Shown in pieces: positions 35,943-45,224 of a stretch of 58,788 nt of DNA. The notes beneath the pieces were generated by a model. That model saw nothing but the letters and a program-made list of their open reading frames with translations. It had not been told where the DNA came from and did no database searches. The translations under genes and the position numbers were made by a program. Source of the stretch: Pseudomonadota bacterium (GTDB lineage: Bacteria; Pseudomonadota; Alphaproteobacteria; Rhizobiales; Xanthobacteraceae); NCBI GenBank assembly GCA_023386885.1, contig JAEWIX010000006.1, positions 1-58,788 on the forward strand, read 5' to 3'. Position 1 is the stretch's first letter. Each line of letters opens with the position of its first letter.

Positions 35943-36112
35943 CCCGCTCTCTTTCATCCGGACTTTAACCGTCGGCTTCGGAATCGCACCGAATCTGCTG
36001 ACCCTTCCTCACCGAGGCGAAGAAGGCGCTCGCGGGCTTAAGGCACGTATACCTTTTAAGGAACGTAGGCCTCTTACCGCCGGTGGGGACTTTCACCCCG
36101 CCCTGAGAACTA
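35943..36112 (-). promoter_or_regulatory. FMN riboswitch (RFN element)
   Basis: On the minus strand the aptamer's conserved blocks appear in order: AGGGCGGGGTGAAAGTCCCC, ACCGGCGGTAA, AGCCCGCGAGCG, GGTCAGCAGATTCGGTG, then GACGGTTAAAGTCCGGATG and AGAGAG. The boundaries are judged by eye. The class binds FMN and shuts off riboflavin genes; here the target is ribH. Confidence 0.95.
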
Positions 36113-36136
36113 CCGCCCCGACGGGACGGCAACCGA

Positions 36137-36165
36137 ACTATGCCGGACGGGCCCGGCCGCTGCAA
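36137..36165 (-). promoter_or_regulatory. candidate promoter for the riboswitch/ribH transcript
   Basis: TTGCAG (36160-36165) and CATAGT (36137-36142) are separated by 17 bases and sit just upstream of the aptamer. Matches to sigma-70 consensus are partial. Confidence 0.35.
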
Positions 36166-36548
36166 GGCATCCGCCATGGGTGGATCGCATGGCACCCACG
36201 CCGGGCGTAATGGCTTCGCCGGAGCCGGATCGGAATCCGATACAACCCGCGCGGAGACTCGTATCGCGAGAATCCGTCTCGCAGACTCGCACACCGCGAA
36301 TCCGATTCCGTTTTGTTCTCGGGCCGAACCGCTCCGTCGCGATGATCTGTGGACGAGCCCCGGTTTGCCTGTGGATGGAGTCCCCCTGCCGTTGCGCGGA
36401 TTCGGCAAATCACATCACTTGATCCTCGCGCACCTGAATGAAGCAACTGCATTCCTCACGGTTCGCGACCTGCAGCGACGCGTCGGGCTCAGTGCCTATT
36501 GTCCTGCCGCGTGCGTATCACAACAAACAACAGCAAGGTCGAGACGGC
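36166..36548. other. non-coding stretch between ribH leader and ybjN-like gene
   Basis: No reading frame here looks like a protein on either strand. It presumably holds divergent promoters for the riboswitch transcript and the YbjN-like gene. I see nothing else. Confidence 0.5.
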
Positions 36549-37049
36549 ATGTCCCTCCTCGAAGGCACGTTCGATTCCCGAAACAGTCCGCTGGAAGTGA
36601 TCGAGGAGATCGCCGCGACCAACGACTGGTCGTTCGAGCGTTCGGGCGAGGACGAGATCACCATCGTGACCCAGGGCGCGTGGACCGATTATCAACTGTC
36701 CTTCACCTGGATGAACGAGATCGAGGCGCTGCATCTGGCCTGCGCGTTCGACATGAAAATCCCGCAGGCGCGGCGCAACGAAGTACAGAAGCTGATCGCA
36801 TCGATCAACGAACAGCTTTGGGTCGGCCATTTCGACATCTGGGTGCAGACCGGGACCATCATGTATCGTCAGGCGCTGCTGTTGCCCGAGGGGCTCGCGG
36901 CATCGAGCGCGCAATGCGAGGCGATGCTGTCCGGCGCCATCGGAGCCTGCGAACGTTACTATCCGGCGCTGCAGTTCGTCGTCTGGGCCGGCAAGTCCGC
37001 TCCCGATGCCATGAGCGCGGCGATGTTCGACACCGAGGGCGAAGCGTAG
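36549..37049 (+). CDS. YbjN domain protein
   Basis: 166 residues from the ATG at 36549. The alpha/beta pattern with the LEVIEEIAATNDWSFERSGED helix and the YQLSFTWMNEIEALHLACAF strand pair matches the YbjN family, whose fold resembles type III secretion chaperones. Members are linked to stress responses; the biochemical role is unknown. No signal peptide. proC follows after 112 bases. Confidence 0.85.
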   Translation: MSLLEGTFDSRNSPLEVIEEIAATNDWSFERSGEDEITIVTQGAWTDYQLSFTWMNEIEALHLACAFDMKIPQARRNEVQKLIASINEQLWVGHFDIWVQTGTIMYRQALLLPEGLAASSAQCEAMLSGAIGACERYYPALQFVVWAGKSAPDAMSAAMFDTEGEA

Positions 37050-37122
37050 GCGCGCACGCTAGAACATCCTTCGGCGGCGCTTGTTGGCCGCTCCTGCATG
37101 ACATACAAAGCCGATGAGATGG

Positions 37123-37142
37123 GTCCCTGCCTTCGCAGGGAC
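37123..37142. repeat. short palindrome before proC
   Basis: GTCCCTGC and GCAGGGAC with a 4-base loop, within an ATGGGTCCCTGCCTTCGCAG-like repeat common in this family. It lies 20 bases before the proC start. Confidence 0.6.
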
Positions 37143-37161
37143 AACGCAGGTAGTTGTCTCC

Positions 37162-37998
37162 ATGGCTTCATCCGACACATCGAATCCCCTCGCGCAACTT
37201 CAAGGCACCGTTGTCCTCGCCGGCGCGGGAAAGATGGGCGGCGCGCTCTTGACCGGCTGGCTGGCGCAGGGACTCGATCCCACGCGCGTCGTCATCATCG
37301 ATCCATATGTATCGGACGATATTCGCGCGCTCGGTGCGAACCGCTTGCGCATCAATCCCGCGCCGTCGGAGATCGGAATGGCCGACGCGCTGGTGCTCGC
37401 CGTCAAGCCGCAAACGTTTCACGACGCGGCGGCGACGCTGAAAGCATTCGTGCAACCCCCGACACTGGTGGTGTCGATCATGGCCGGCACCACGCGCGCC
37501 GCCATCGCCGGTGCTTGCGGCGGCAACGTGGTGCGCGCGATGCCGAACACCCCGGCCGCGATCGGCCGCGGCATCACCGTCGCGGTTGCCGACGGCACGA
37601 TCGGCGACGCGCCACGCGCGATCGCCCATGCGCTGCTGGCCGCCACCGGCAAGATCGAATGGATCGACGACGAAGCCCTGATGGACGCCGTGACTGCGGT
37701 GTCCGGCTCCGGCCCGGCTTACGTGTTCCTGCTGGCGGAAGAACTGGCGCGCGCCGGCGTCGCCGCCGGCCTGCCCGCCGACCTCGCAGCAAAACTCGCG
37801 CGTGAAACCGTCGCCGGATCGGGCGAGTTGCTCTACCGGTCGGATCTCGACGCGGCGACGTTACGCCAGAACGTCACCTCGCCCGGCGGCACCACGGCCG
37901 CCGCGCTCGGCGTGCTGATGGGCGAGGACGGATTCAAGCCGCTGCTGGAACGCGCCGTCGCAGCGGCCACCAACCGTTCCAGGGAACTGGCGAAGTAA
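37162..37998 (+). CDS. proC: pyrroline-5-carboxylate reductase
   Basis: 278 residues from the ATG at 37162. It reduces P5C to proline with NAD(P)H. VLAGAGKMGGALL is the Rossmann motif, RAMPNTPAAIGRG and SGSGPAYVFLLAEE are conserved substrate-site segments. The in-frame upstream start at 37114 translates a repeat and is rejected. It is convergent with the nitroreductase, six bases apart. Confidence 0.93.
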   Translation: MASSDTSNPLAQLQGTVVLAGAGKMGGALLTGWLAQGLDPTRVVIIDPYVSDDIRALGANRLRINPAPSEIGMADALVLAVKPQTFHDAAATLKAFVQPPTLVVSIMAGTTRAAIAGACGGNVVRAMPNTPAAIGRGITVAVADGTIGDAPRAIAHALLAATGKIEWIDDEALMDAVTAVSGSGPAYVFLLAEELARAGVAAGLPADLAAKLARETVAGSGELLYRSDLDAATLRQNVTSPGGTTAAALGVLMGEDGFKPLLERAVAAATNRSRELAK

Positions 37999-38004
37999 CT
38001 CCGC

Positions 38005-38724
38005 TCACTCCCCGACGAACATCACCGTATCCGGAATGCTCGCGCGCGAGGTGCGGTAGCTATTGACCTTGTGCGCGGTGTCGCCGTAACCGAACGAGAT
38101 GCCGCACACCACGCGGCGGTCATCGCCAAGACCGAAGTGCTTGCGGATCAGTCCGGAGTGCCGGGCCAGCGCCGCTTGAGGAATGGTCGAAAGACCGAGC
38201 GCCTGCGCCGCCAGCATGAAATTGCTGACATAGCCGCCGCAATCGACGGCACCGTAGACGCCGAGCGCCTCGTCGGTGTGAATGATGGCGACGTGCGGCG
38301 CACCGAACAGGTTGTAGTTCTCCAACGCCTGCCGCGCATAAGCCGCCTTATCGCCGCGCGCGATGCCAAGCGTGTTATAGAGCTGGAAGCCGCTCTCGCG
38401 TCGCCGCTCCAGATAGACGCCGCGATATTCGCGCGGCGCGGGGAAATCGTGATCGTCACCGCTGCCGGACGATGCCTCGGCATAGATCAGCTTGCGGAAC
38501 GCTTCCTTCTCGGCGCCGCTGGCGATGAGAACCTGCCACGGCTGGCTGTTGCACCACGAGGCGGTGCGCTGCGCGGTGTTCAGGACACGCTCAAGGACAT
38601 CGCGCGGCACGGGCTTCGGCAGAAAAGCCCGACACGAGAAGCGTTCGTGCAGCAATTCTTCAAGCACGCCGATGCGTTGTTCGGTCGTGTATTTCGCGGG
38701 CTTGCCCGCTCCGCCGTCTGTCAT
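38005..38724 (-). CDS. nitroreductase family protein
   Basis: 239 residues with an FMN-dependent nitroreductase fold: HERFSCRAFLPKPVPRDVL (FMN contact), the helix LNTAQRTASWCNSQPWQV and the LSTIPQAALARH segment. It may reduce nitro compounds, quinones or enones. It begins two bases from the stop of the acyl-CoA dehydrogenase upstream, so it is probably the last gene of the catabolic operon. Confidence 0.85.
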   Translation of the reverse strand: MTDGGAGKPAKYTTEQRIGVLEELLHERFSCRAFLPKPVPRDVLERVLNTAQRTASWCNSQPWQVLIASGAEKEAFRKLIYAEASSGSGDDHDFPAPREYRGVYLERRRESGFQLYNTLGIARGDKAAYARQALENYNLFGAPHVAIIHTDEALGVYGAVDCGGYVSNFMLAAQALGLSTIPQAALARHSGLIRKHFGLGDDRRVVCGISFGYGDTAHKVNSYRTSRASIPDTVMFVGE

Positions 38725-38726
38725 CG

Positions 38727-39971
38727 TTACCGCCCCTTGGTCGGAATCTTGTTGAACGGCACGTCCTTATCGACGCGGATATCGCCCGGCAAGCCCAGCA
38801 CACGTTCGGCAATGATGTTGCGCAAAATCTCGTCGGTGCCGCCGGCGATGCGCATGCCGGGCGAGCCAAGCCACATCGCCTGGAAGCGACCGCCCGCCTC
38901 CGCCGTCGCCGGATCGGTGACGACGCCGGCCGCACCCTGCAGATCCATCGCGAAGGCGGCGATGTCCTGCACCATGGTTCCCGCGACCAGCTTGCCGATG
39001 GAGTTTTCCGGACCCGGACGCTCGCCTTTCGACAGCGCCGACAGCGAGCGATAGGCGGTGTATTTCAATCCGCTCGACTTCACCGCCCAGTCGGCGAGCC
39101 TCGCACGCACCGCCGCGTCGTCGATGGCGAGGCCGTCATCGGTCATCAGTTCGCTGCAGAACGCGAAGATTTCCGGGAAGCCGGTGGCAAGCCGCGAGCC
39201 GATCGACATGCGTTCGTTCATCAGCGTTGTCAGCGACACGTTCCACCCGTCGCCGACATTGCCGAGGCGCTGGCTGTCCGGAATCCGCACGTCGGTGAAA
39301 TACACCTCGTTGAATTCCTGCATGCCGTTGGCCTGCTTGATCGGCTTCACCTCGACGCCCTTGCTCTTCATGTCGAGGAAGAACATCGTCAGCCCCTTGT
39401 GCTTCGGCACATTGGGATCGGTGCGGGTGATGAGCAGGCCCCAGTCGGCATAGTGCGCGCCGGAGGTCCAGATCTTCTGGCCGTTGATGATCCAGTCGTC
39501 GCCGTCGCGTTCCGCGCGGGTGCGAAGGCCTGCGACGTCAGAGCCGCCGGCCGGTTCGGAAAACAGCTGGCACCAGATTTCCTCGCCGGACGCGAGTTTC
39601 GGCAGGCGGCGGCGCTTGTCGTCCTCGCTGCCGAACGCCATCACCGTGGGGCCGCACATGCCCTCACCGATCTGGAACGGTTGCGTCAGCTTGCCGTAGA
39701 CGCCTTCCTCCTGCTGCCAGATCACTTTCTCGATCGGCGTCGCACCGCGCCCGCCATATTCCTTCGGCCAGGAGAGGCAGGCCCAGCCGCCCTCCGCCTT
39801 CTTCTTCTGCCAGGCCTTGCCGACCGCGACCATGTCGCCTTTTTTCAAGGTGATGCGGCCAAGCGAGGCTTGCGACAGTTCCGCCTCATATTCCTTCGGC
39901 GCGTTGGCCTGCACCCATTCGCGTGCCTTGGCGCGAAACGCGGCCTCTTCCGGCGTGTCATCGAAGTTCAT
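38727..39971 (-). CDS. acyl-CoA dehydrogenase, large type (copy B)
   Basis: 414 residues. It oxidises acyl-CoA to enoyl-CoA with FAD. LFSEPAGGSDVAGLRTRAER and GQKIWTSGAHYADWG bind substrate and flavin. The region that carries Glu in many short-chain enzymes (YEGT) reads IAGGTDEI, as in FadE-type subunits of heteromeric dehydrogenases. In the first 95 residues about 67 match the copy at 40019, so the two are a tandem duplication. Confidence 0.9.
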   Translation of the reverse strand: MNFDDTPEEAAFRAKAREWVQANAPKEYEAELSQASLGRITLKKGDMVAVGKAWQKKKAEGGWACLSWPKEYGGRGATPIEKVIWQQEEGVYGKLTQPFQIGEGMCGPTVMAFGSEDDKRRRLPKLASGEEIWCQLFSEPAGGSDVAGLRTRAERDGDDWIINGQKIWTSGAHYADWGLLITRTDPNVPKHKGLTMFFLDMKSKGVEVKPIKQANGMQEFNEVYFTDVRIPDSQRLGNVGDGWNVSLTTLMNERMSIGSRLATGFPEIFAFCSELMTDDGLAIDDAAVRARLADWAVKSSGLKYTAYRSLSALSKGERPGPENSIGKLVAGTMVQDIAAFAMDLQGAAGVVTDPATAEAGGRFQAMWLGSPGMRIAGGTDEILRNIIAERVLGLPGDIRVDKDVPFNKIPTKGR

Positions 39972-39989
39972 GGCAACTCCTTCGCTTTC

Positions 39990-40015
39990 TCCCTCCACCT
40001 GCAGGGGAGGTGAAA
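39990..40015. repeat. CTCCCT/AGGTGAA interspersed repeat
   Basis: A CTCCCTCCACCTGCAGGGGA core between the two large dehydrogenase genes, similar to repeats at 45225 and 48157. Confidence 0.5.
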
Positions 40016-40018
40016 TCT

Positions 40019-41266
40019 CTAGCCCCGACCCTTGGTCGGAATCTTGTTGAACGGTACATCCTTATCGACGCGAATGTCGCCCGGCAGACCGAGCACGCGC
40101 TCCGCGATGATGTTGCGCAGGATTTCGTCGGTGCCGCCTTCCACACGGGTCGCCGGCGAGCGCAGCAGCATCGCCTGAAACTTGCCTTCGACTTCCGCCT
40201 GCGCCGGATCGCTGACAACACCGGACGCGCCTTGCAGATCGAGCGCGTAGGTCGCGACCTCCTGGATCATCGAGCCTGCCACCAGCTTGCCGATGGAATT
40301 CTCCGGTCCCGGCCGCTCACCGCGCGACAGCGCCGAGATCGAACGGAACGCGGTGTATTTCAGGCCGGAGGCTTTCACCGCCCAGTTGGCGAGTTTCGAA
40401 CGCACCGCGCGATCGTCGATGGCGGGACCGTCTTCCAGCATCAGGCTGCTGCAATAGTCGAACAATTCGGGGAAGCCGGTCGCAACCGACGCGCCGATCG
40501 ACATGCGCTCGTTCATCAAGGTGGTCAGCGAGACGTTCCAGCCGTCACCGACCGCGCCAAGCCGCTGGCTGTCGGGAATCCGCACGTTGGTGAAATACAC
40601 CTCGTTGAATTCGGATTGCCCGTTGGCCTGCTTGATCGGCTTGATCTCGACGCCGGGGCTCTTCATGTCGAGGAAGAACATCGTGAGCCCCTTGTGCTTC
40701 GGCACGGTGGGGTCGGTGCGGGTGATCAGGATGCCGTAGTCGGAATAATGCGCGCCGGAGGTCCAGATCTTCTGGCCGTTGATCACCCAGTCGTCGCCGT
40801 CGCGCTCGGCACGGGTGCGAAGCCCCGCGACGTCGGAGCCGCCCGCCGGCTCGGAGAACAGCTGGCACCACACCTTCTCGCCGGACGCCAGCGGCGGCAG
40901 GTAATTGCGCTTATGTTCCTCGCTCGCATAAGCCATCATGGTCGGGCCGCACATCCCGTGGCCGATGATGAACATGCGGCTGAGCTTGCCGAACGCGCCC
41001 TCTTCCTGTTGCCAGATCACGCGCTCGATGGGCGACGAGCCGCGCCCACCATATTCCTTCGGCCAGTGCAGGCAGGCCCAGCCGGCATCGGCCTTCTTCT
41101 TCTGCCAGGCCTTCGCGACGTCGAGCACGTTGGCGCCCGTGAGCACCAATCGCCCGAGCGAGGCCTTTGCCAGTTCATCCTCGTACTGCTTCGGCGCGTT
41201 GGCGGCGATCCAGGCGCGCGCCTCATCGCGGAACGCGGCTTCCTGCGGGGTATCGTCGAAATTCAT
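40019..41266 (-). CDS. acyl-CoA dehydrogenase, large type (copy A)
   Basis: 415 residues, closely similar to the copy at 38727. The same motifs appear (QLFSEPAGGSDVAGLRTRAE, WTSGAHYSDYGILITRT, EGGTDEILRNIIAERVLGLP). Here the C-terminal catalytic-base region is VEGGTDEI, differing from IAGGTDEI in copy B by a Glu just before the Gly-Gly. A 22-base gap separates it from the small-type dehydrogenase upstream, suggesting a heteromeric enzyme. Confidence 0.9.
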   Translation of the reverse strand: MNFDDTPQEAAFRDEARAWIAANAPKQYEDELAKASLGRLVLTGANVLDVAKAWQKKKADAGWACLHWPKEYGGRGSSPIERVIWQQEEGAFGKLSRMFIIGHGMCGPTMMAYASEEHKRNYLPPLASGEKVWCQLFSEPAGGSDVAGLRTRAERDGDDWVINGQKIWTSGAHYSDYGILITRTDPTVPKHKGLTMFFLDMKSPGVEIKPIKQANGQSEFNEVYFTNVRIPDSQRLGAVGDGWNVSLTTLMNERMSIGASVATGFPELFDYCSSLMLEDGPAIDDRAVRSKLANWAVKASGLKYTAFRSISALSRGERPGPENSIGKLVAGSMIQEVATYALDLQGASGVVSDPAQAEVEGKFQAMLLRSPATRVEGGTDEILRNIIAERVLGLPGDIRVDKDVPFNKIPTKGRG

Positions 41267-41288
41267 GGACGTGATCTCCGCGTGACGC

Positions 41289-42416
41289 TCACGCCGCGTT
41301 CTTCTTGCGCATACGCTCGATCAATTGATCTTCCCAATAGGAAAGAGAGCCAAGCGACAGCGTCAGCGCATTCGAGCGGCGATAATAGAGGTGACAGTCG
41401 AACTCCCAGGTGAAACCCATGCCGCCGTGGACCTGGATGTTCTGCTTCGAACAATGCTGGAACGCCTGTGTCGCGCTGATGCGCGCGGTGGCGGCGGCTT
41501 CCGGCAGTTCGCCCGCATTGGTCGAGAGCGCCCACGCGCCGTAGTAGCAGTTCGACCGTGCGAGCGTTGCCGCGACATACATATCGGCAAGGATATGCTT
41601 GATCGCCTGGAACGAGCCGATCTGGCGGCCGAAGGCGATGCGGTCCAGCGCGTAGTCGCGGCCCATCTCCAGCGCGCGATCGGCACCGCCGACCTGCTCG
41701 AATGCCATCAGCACCGCGGCGCGATCCAGCACGCGGCTCAGGATGCTCCAGCCCTCGTTCGCCGAGCCGAGCGGCTCCGCCTTGCAGCCCTTGAACGTCA
41801 ATTCGGCCTGATTGCGCGACGGATCGAGATTGGTGAGCGTCTTGGCTTCGACACCGCCGGCCTTGAGATCGACCAGATACAACGCAATGTCGGTTTCGCG
41901 TCCGGTCGATCCATTGCGCGCGGCGACGATGGCGAAGTCGGCAATGGCACCATCCGCCACCGGCTTCTTGACACCGTTGAGCACGCCGTTGGCGGCGGCA
42001 AGCTTGATCGCCTGCGGCGACGGATTGCCCGGCCCTTCGAACAGCGCCAACGTACCGATGGCCTCACCGGACGCGATCTTCGGCAGCCACGTCTGCTTCT
42101 GCGCGTCGCTGCCGGCGAGCATCAACGCTTCGGCGGCGAGATAGACCGTGGAGGAGAACGGCACCGGCGCCAGCGCACGGCCCATTTCTTCCGCGATCAC
42201 GCATAGTTCGAGATGCCCCGCGCCGGTGCCGCCGAATTCCTCCGGAATGGCGACGCCGAGAAAGCCCATCTCCGCGAGACGGCTCCACAGCGCCTTGTCG
42301 TATCCCGCGCTGCCTTCCAGCACCGCGCGCACCGCTTTCGGCGGACACTTCTCCGCGAGGAAACGCCGGGCCTGATCGCGAAGCTGCTTCTGGTCGTCGG
42401 AGAATTCGAAATTCAT
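41289..42416 (-). CDS. acyl-CoA dehydrogenase, small type
   Basis: 375 residues. The N-terminal helical domain, IPEEFGGTGAGHLELCVIAEE and the C-terminal HGGMGFTWEFDCHLYYRRSN segment are typical of the beta-type subunit of heteromeric acyl-CoA dehydrogenases. ALFEGPGNPSP occupies the place of the usual flavin-contact EPxxGSD, which supports a partner-dependent role. The likely partners are the large-type copies at 40019 and 38727. Confidence 0.88.
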   Translation of the reverse strand: MNFEFSDDQKQLRDQARRFLAEKCPPKAVRAVLEGSAGYDKALWSRLAEMGFLGVAIPEEFGGTGAGHLELCVIAEEMGRALAPVPFSSTVYLAAEALMLAGSDAQKQTWLPKIASGEAIGTLALFEGPGNPSPQAIKLAAANGVLNGVKKPVADGAIADFAIVAARNGSTGRETDIALYLVDLKAGGVEAKTLTNLDPSRNQAELTFKGCKAEPLGSANEGWSILSRVLDRAAVLMAFEQVGGADRALEMGRDYALDRIAFGRQIGSFQAIKHILADMYVAATLARSNCYYGAWALSTNAGELPEAAATARISATQAFQHCSKQNIQVHGGMGFTWEFDCHLYYRRSNALTLSLGSLSYWEDQLIERMRKKNAA

Positions 42417-42487
42417 GTTGATGCACTCTGGTTTGAAACGGGTTGTCGCTCGTATCGCCCCTGCAAAGCAGGAACGACGATCATCGT

Positions 42488-44362
42488 TTATTTCAGTACG
42501 ATCACATCGTCGGCCGGCGGATCGGCATAGAGCCGCTCGACCAGATCGGCGCGGCGGTCGAGCCCGGCACGCTGGTTGATGTATCCCTTGTCGGTGAGTT
42601 CATTGCCGTCGATCGACGGCGGTTCCGTCATCAGCAGCGCGCGGCCGATGCGCAGGCTGGACGCGCCGTTGGTTGCGGCGTTGTGCGCCTCAAGACCTTT
42701 GCGAACGCAATCGATCACCGCGGGATGCTTCACCACGTCCTCGAATGTTGCATCGGGATTGCCGATCAACTGCCGGCAGGCGTGAAGGTTGGGCCACGCC
42801 AGCAGGCCGACGAAAGCGCGATCCTGCCCCGCTACCAACGCGTCGTGAATGACGGGCGATGCGGCCGCGATGGCATCGGTGCGCAACGGGCCGACCTGCA
42901 CGAAGGTGCCGGTGAACAGCTTGAAGTCCTCGACGACACGGCCGGCGAAGATCAGCCCTTGTGACGGATCGTCAGGATCGACGAACACGCCGGCATCGCC
43001 GATGCAGTAGAAGCCTTCCTCGTCGAACACCTTCGCGGTCAACTCAGGCTGGTTGTAGTAGCCCGGCGTGACGTTGATGCCGCGCAGCCGCAATTCGTAC
43101 TTCGGCCCGGCCGGCACCAGTTTCAGTTCGACACCGGGGAACGGCAGGCCGATCAGGCCGACGCGCTCGGTGTCCCAATAGGTGCCGGTCGATGTCGGCG
43201 CCGTCTCGGTCGAGCCCCAGCCGGTGTAGAACACGATGCGCTCGCCGGTGGCGCGCACGGCAAGCGCCTGCATCCGGTCGTAGAGATCGTCCGGCAGCCG
43301 CGCGCCGCCATAGCCCATGATGCCGAGGTTCTTGAAGAACGAGCGGCACAACGCGTCGTCTTTCTCCATCGCCGCCGCCAGCACGGCGTAGCCGACCGGC
43401 GCGTTGGCGTAATAGGTCGGCGAAATCTCCCGCAGGTTGCGCAGCGTTTCCTCGAACTGTCCCGGCACCGGGCGGCCGTCGTCGATGTAGAGCGTGCCGC
43501 CCTCGATCAGCGCCGGATGGAACAGCGCGTTGCCGCCCATGGTGTGGTTCCACGGCATCCAGTCGAGAAACACCGGCAGCGGCGCGTCCGGATCGCGCGG
43601 CCGCACCTGCATCATCATCATCGCGTTGGCGCACATCATGCGCTGGGTGTTGATGACCGCCTTCGGCATCCCGGTGGAGCCTGACGTGAACAGCAGCTTG
43701 CCGATGGTGTCCGGCGTGATCTGTGCAACCGACTGTGCCACCGCGTCGGCGACCTTCGTGGCCGCGAGATCGGCATAGGCGAGACTTGGAATGCCTTCCG
43801 CCGGCCGGTCGACGTGAACCACGGTGATGCCGGTGAGGTCGAGCGCCTTCAGCGCCTTCGCGAAGGCCGGCGCGTCCTGCACCATCACCAGCTTCGGCTT
43901 GATCAGACCGAACAGGTATTTCAGCTTGGCGTGGTCCTGGCTCATCAGCGAATAGGCGGGCGACACCGGCGCTGCCGGGTGGCGCGCCTGCATCGCGGCC
44001 TGTGTCATCAACGCATGTTCGATGGAGTTACCCGAGAGGATCGCGACCGGCGCGCCCTCGGGCAGTTTCATGTCGAGGATCGCTTGCGTCAGCGCGTCGA
44101 CCGTGTGCTTGGCCTCACTGTAGCTGACGCGATGCCAGTCGCGGTTCGGCCCGCGCCGCTGCGCCAGCCAGGTGTGATCGGGACGCTCCACCGCCCAGCG
44201 CGCCAGCGCGGCGGGAATGTGCGGCAGATATTCGTTGAGCGGAAACCGCGACTTCAGCACGATGACGCCATCGGCCCGCCGCTCCACCGCGATGTCGCGC
44301 GGCAGCCAGTTCACCTTGCGGAATGGCGGCTTCTGAAGAACCGGGGCCGCGTTGCCTTCCAT
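42488..44362 (-). CDS. AMP-dependent CoA ligase, feruloyl-CoA synthetase-like
   Basis: 624 residues from the ATG at 44362, preceded by GGGAGAG; a GTG at 44368 is too near that site. It activates a carboxylic acid to its CoA thioester via an acyl-adenylate. The P-loop-like A3 motif is LLFTSGSTGMPKAVINTQ, A5 is TGWGSTETAP. Length and sequence resemble feruloyl-CoA synthases, which act on hydroxycinnamates; other aromatic or long-chain acids are possible since no vanillin-forming aldolase-type partner or vanillin dehydrogenase lies nearby. Confidence 0.85.
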   Translation of the reverse strand: MEGNAAPVLQKPPFRKVNWLPRDIAVERRADGVIVLKSRFPLNEYLPHIPAALARWAVERPDHTWLAQRRGPNRDWHRVSYSEAKHTVDALTQAILDMKLPEGAPVAILSGNSIEHALMTQAAMQARHPAAPVSPAYSLMSQDHAKLKYLFGLIKPKLVMVQDAPAFAKALKALDLTGITVVHVDRPAEGIPSLAYADLAATKVADAVAQSVAQITPDTIGKLLFTSGSTGMPKAVINTQRMMCANAMMMMQVRPRDPDAPLPVFLDWMPWNHTMGGNALFHPALIEGGTLYIDDGRPVPGQFEETLRNLREISPTYYANAPVGYAVLAAAMEKDDALCRSFFKNLGIMGYGGARLPDDLYDRMQALAVRATGERIVFYTGWGSTETAPTSTGTYWDTERVGLIGLPFPGVELKLVPAGPKYELRLRGINVTPGYYNQPELTAKVFDEEGFYCIGDAGVFVDPDDPSQGLIFAGRVVEDFKLFTGTFVQVGPLRTDAIAAASPVIHDALVAGQDRAFVGLLAWPNLHACRQLIGNPDATFEDVVKHPAVIDCVRKGLEAHNAATNGASSLRIGRALLMTEPPSIDGNELTDKGYINQRAGLDRRADLVERLYADPPADDVIVLK

Positions 44363-44403
44363 GGTCACTCTCTCCCGTTGCCGTCCGTGGACCGGACTTC
44401 GTT

Positions 44404-45222
44404 TTAGCGTCGAATGTAAACCGGCTTACGTTTTTCGAGGAAGGCACGGATACCTTCGTTGAATTCTTCCGAACGGCTGCACAACACCTGGTTGCGATCC
44501 TCCATGGCGATGGCGGCTTCGAGCGAGCCGGCATCGACGCTCATGTTGAGGCACTCCTTCGACAGCCGCAATCCCACCGGCGAGGCGGTCAGCATTGCGT
44601 CGACGTAGGGCTCCGCCGCCGCTTCCAGTTGCGCTTCCTCAACGACTTCGGACACCAGCCCGACGGCGAGCGCGCGCTCGGCGCCGATGAAACGGCCGGT
44701 GAGGATCAGTTCGGACGCAACCGACACGCCGACGAGGCGCGGCAGGAAATAACTGGTGCCGATATCGCAACCGCCGAGGCCGAGCTTGATGAAGGCGCAA
44801 TTCATCCGTGCGCCCTTCGCGGCGATGCGAATATCGGAGGCCAGCGCCAGCGCGAAACCGCCGCCCGCCGCGGCGCCCTGAATGAGCGAGATGATCGGCT
44901 GCGGACAACGCCGCATCAGCATCACGATGTCGGCGATGCGGCGCTGCGAATCCAGCGACTCGGTGACGCCCGGCGGCTCCTGCTGGCCGGCGCGGCGCGC
45001 CATCGCTTCCTTGAGGTCGAGCCCGGCGCAGAATGCCTTGCCGGCGCCCCTGAGCAACACCACGCGGGTGTCGCGATCGCGCTGCAGCTTGCCGAAATAA
45101 TCGTTGAGCGCATCGATCAACGTCGGATCGAGCGCGTTGAGACTGTCGGGACGATTCAGCGTGACGCGGTCGAGGCCGTCGTCATGTTCGATCAAGAGCG
45201 GTTGCGACAATGCCATCTCCAT
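44404..45222 (-). CDS. enoyl-CoA hydratase/isomerase (crotonase family)
   Basis: 272 residues starting MEMALSQ. AGKAFCAGLDLKEAM and GAAAGGGFALALASDIR form the oxyanion hole. The region with the second catalytic acid in hydratases reads GGCDIGTSYFLPRLVG, where Asp replaces the usual pattern, as in isomerase-type members. The start codon at 45222 has GGAGAGG six bases ahead, and that site is part of an interspersed repeat. Confidence 0.88.
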   Translation of the reverse strand: MEMALSQPLLIEHDDGLDRVTLNRPDSLNALDPTLIDALNDYFGKLQRDRDTRVVLLRGAGKAFCAGLDLKEAMARRAGQQEPPGVTESLDSQRRIADIVMLMRRCPQPIISLIQGAAAGGGFALALASDIRIAAKGARMNCAFIKLGLGGCDIGTSYFLPRLVGVSVASELILTGRFIGAERALAVGLVSEVVEEAQLEAAAEPYVDAMLTASPVGLRLSKECLNMSVDAGSLEAAIAMEDRNQVLCSRSEEFNEGIRAFLEKRKPVYIRR

Positions 45223-45224
45223 CT

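Noticed and set aside
35965..36408. Open frame over the FMN riboswitch
   Set aside because: The conserved RFN blocks explain this sequence; the translation is low complexity.
37114..37161. Upstream start for proC (MRWVPAFAGTT...)
   Set aside because: This is the translation of a common interspersed repeat; the Rossmann motif fits the start at 37162.
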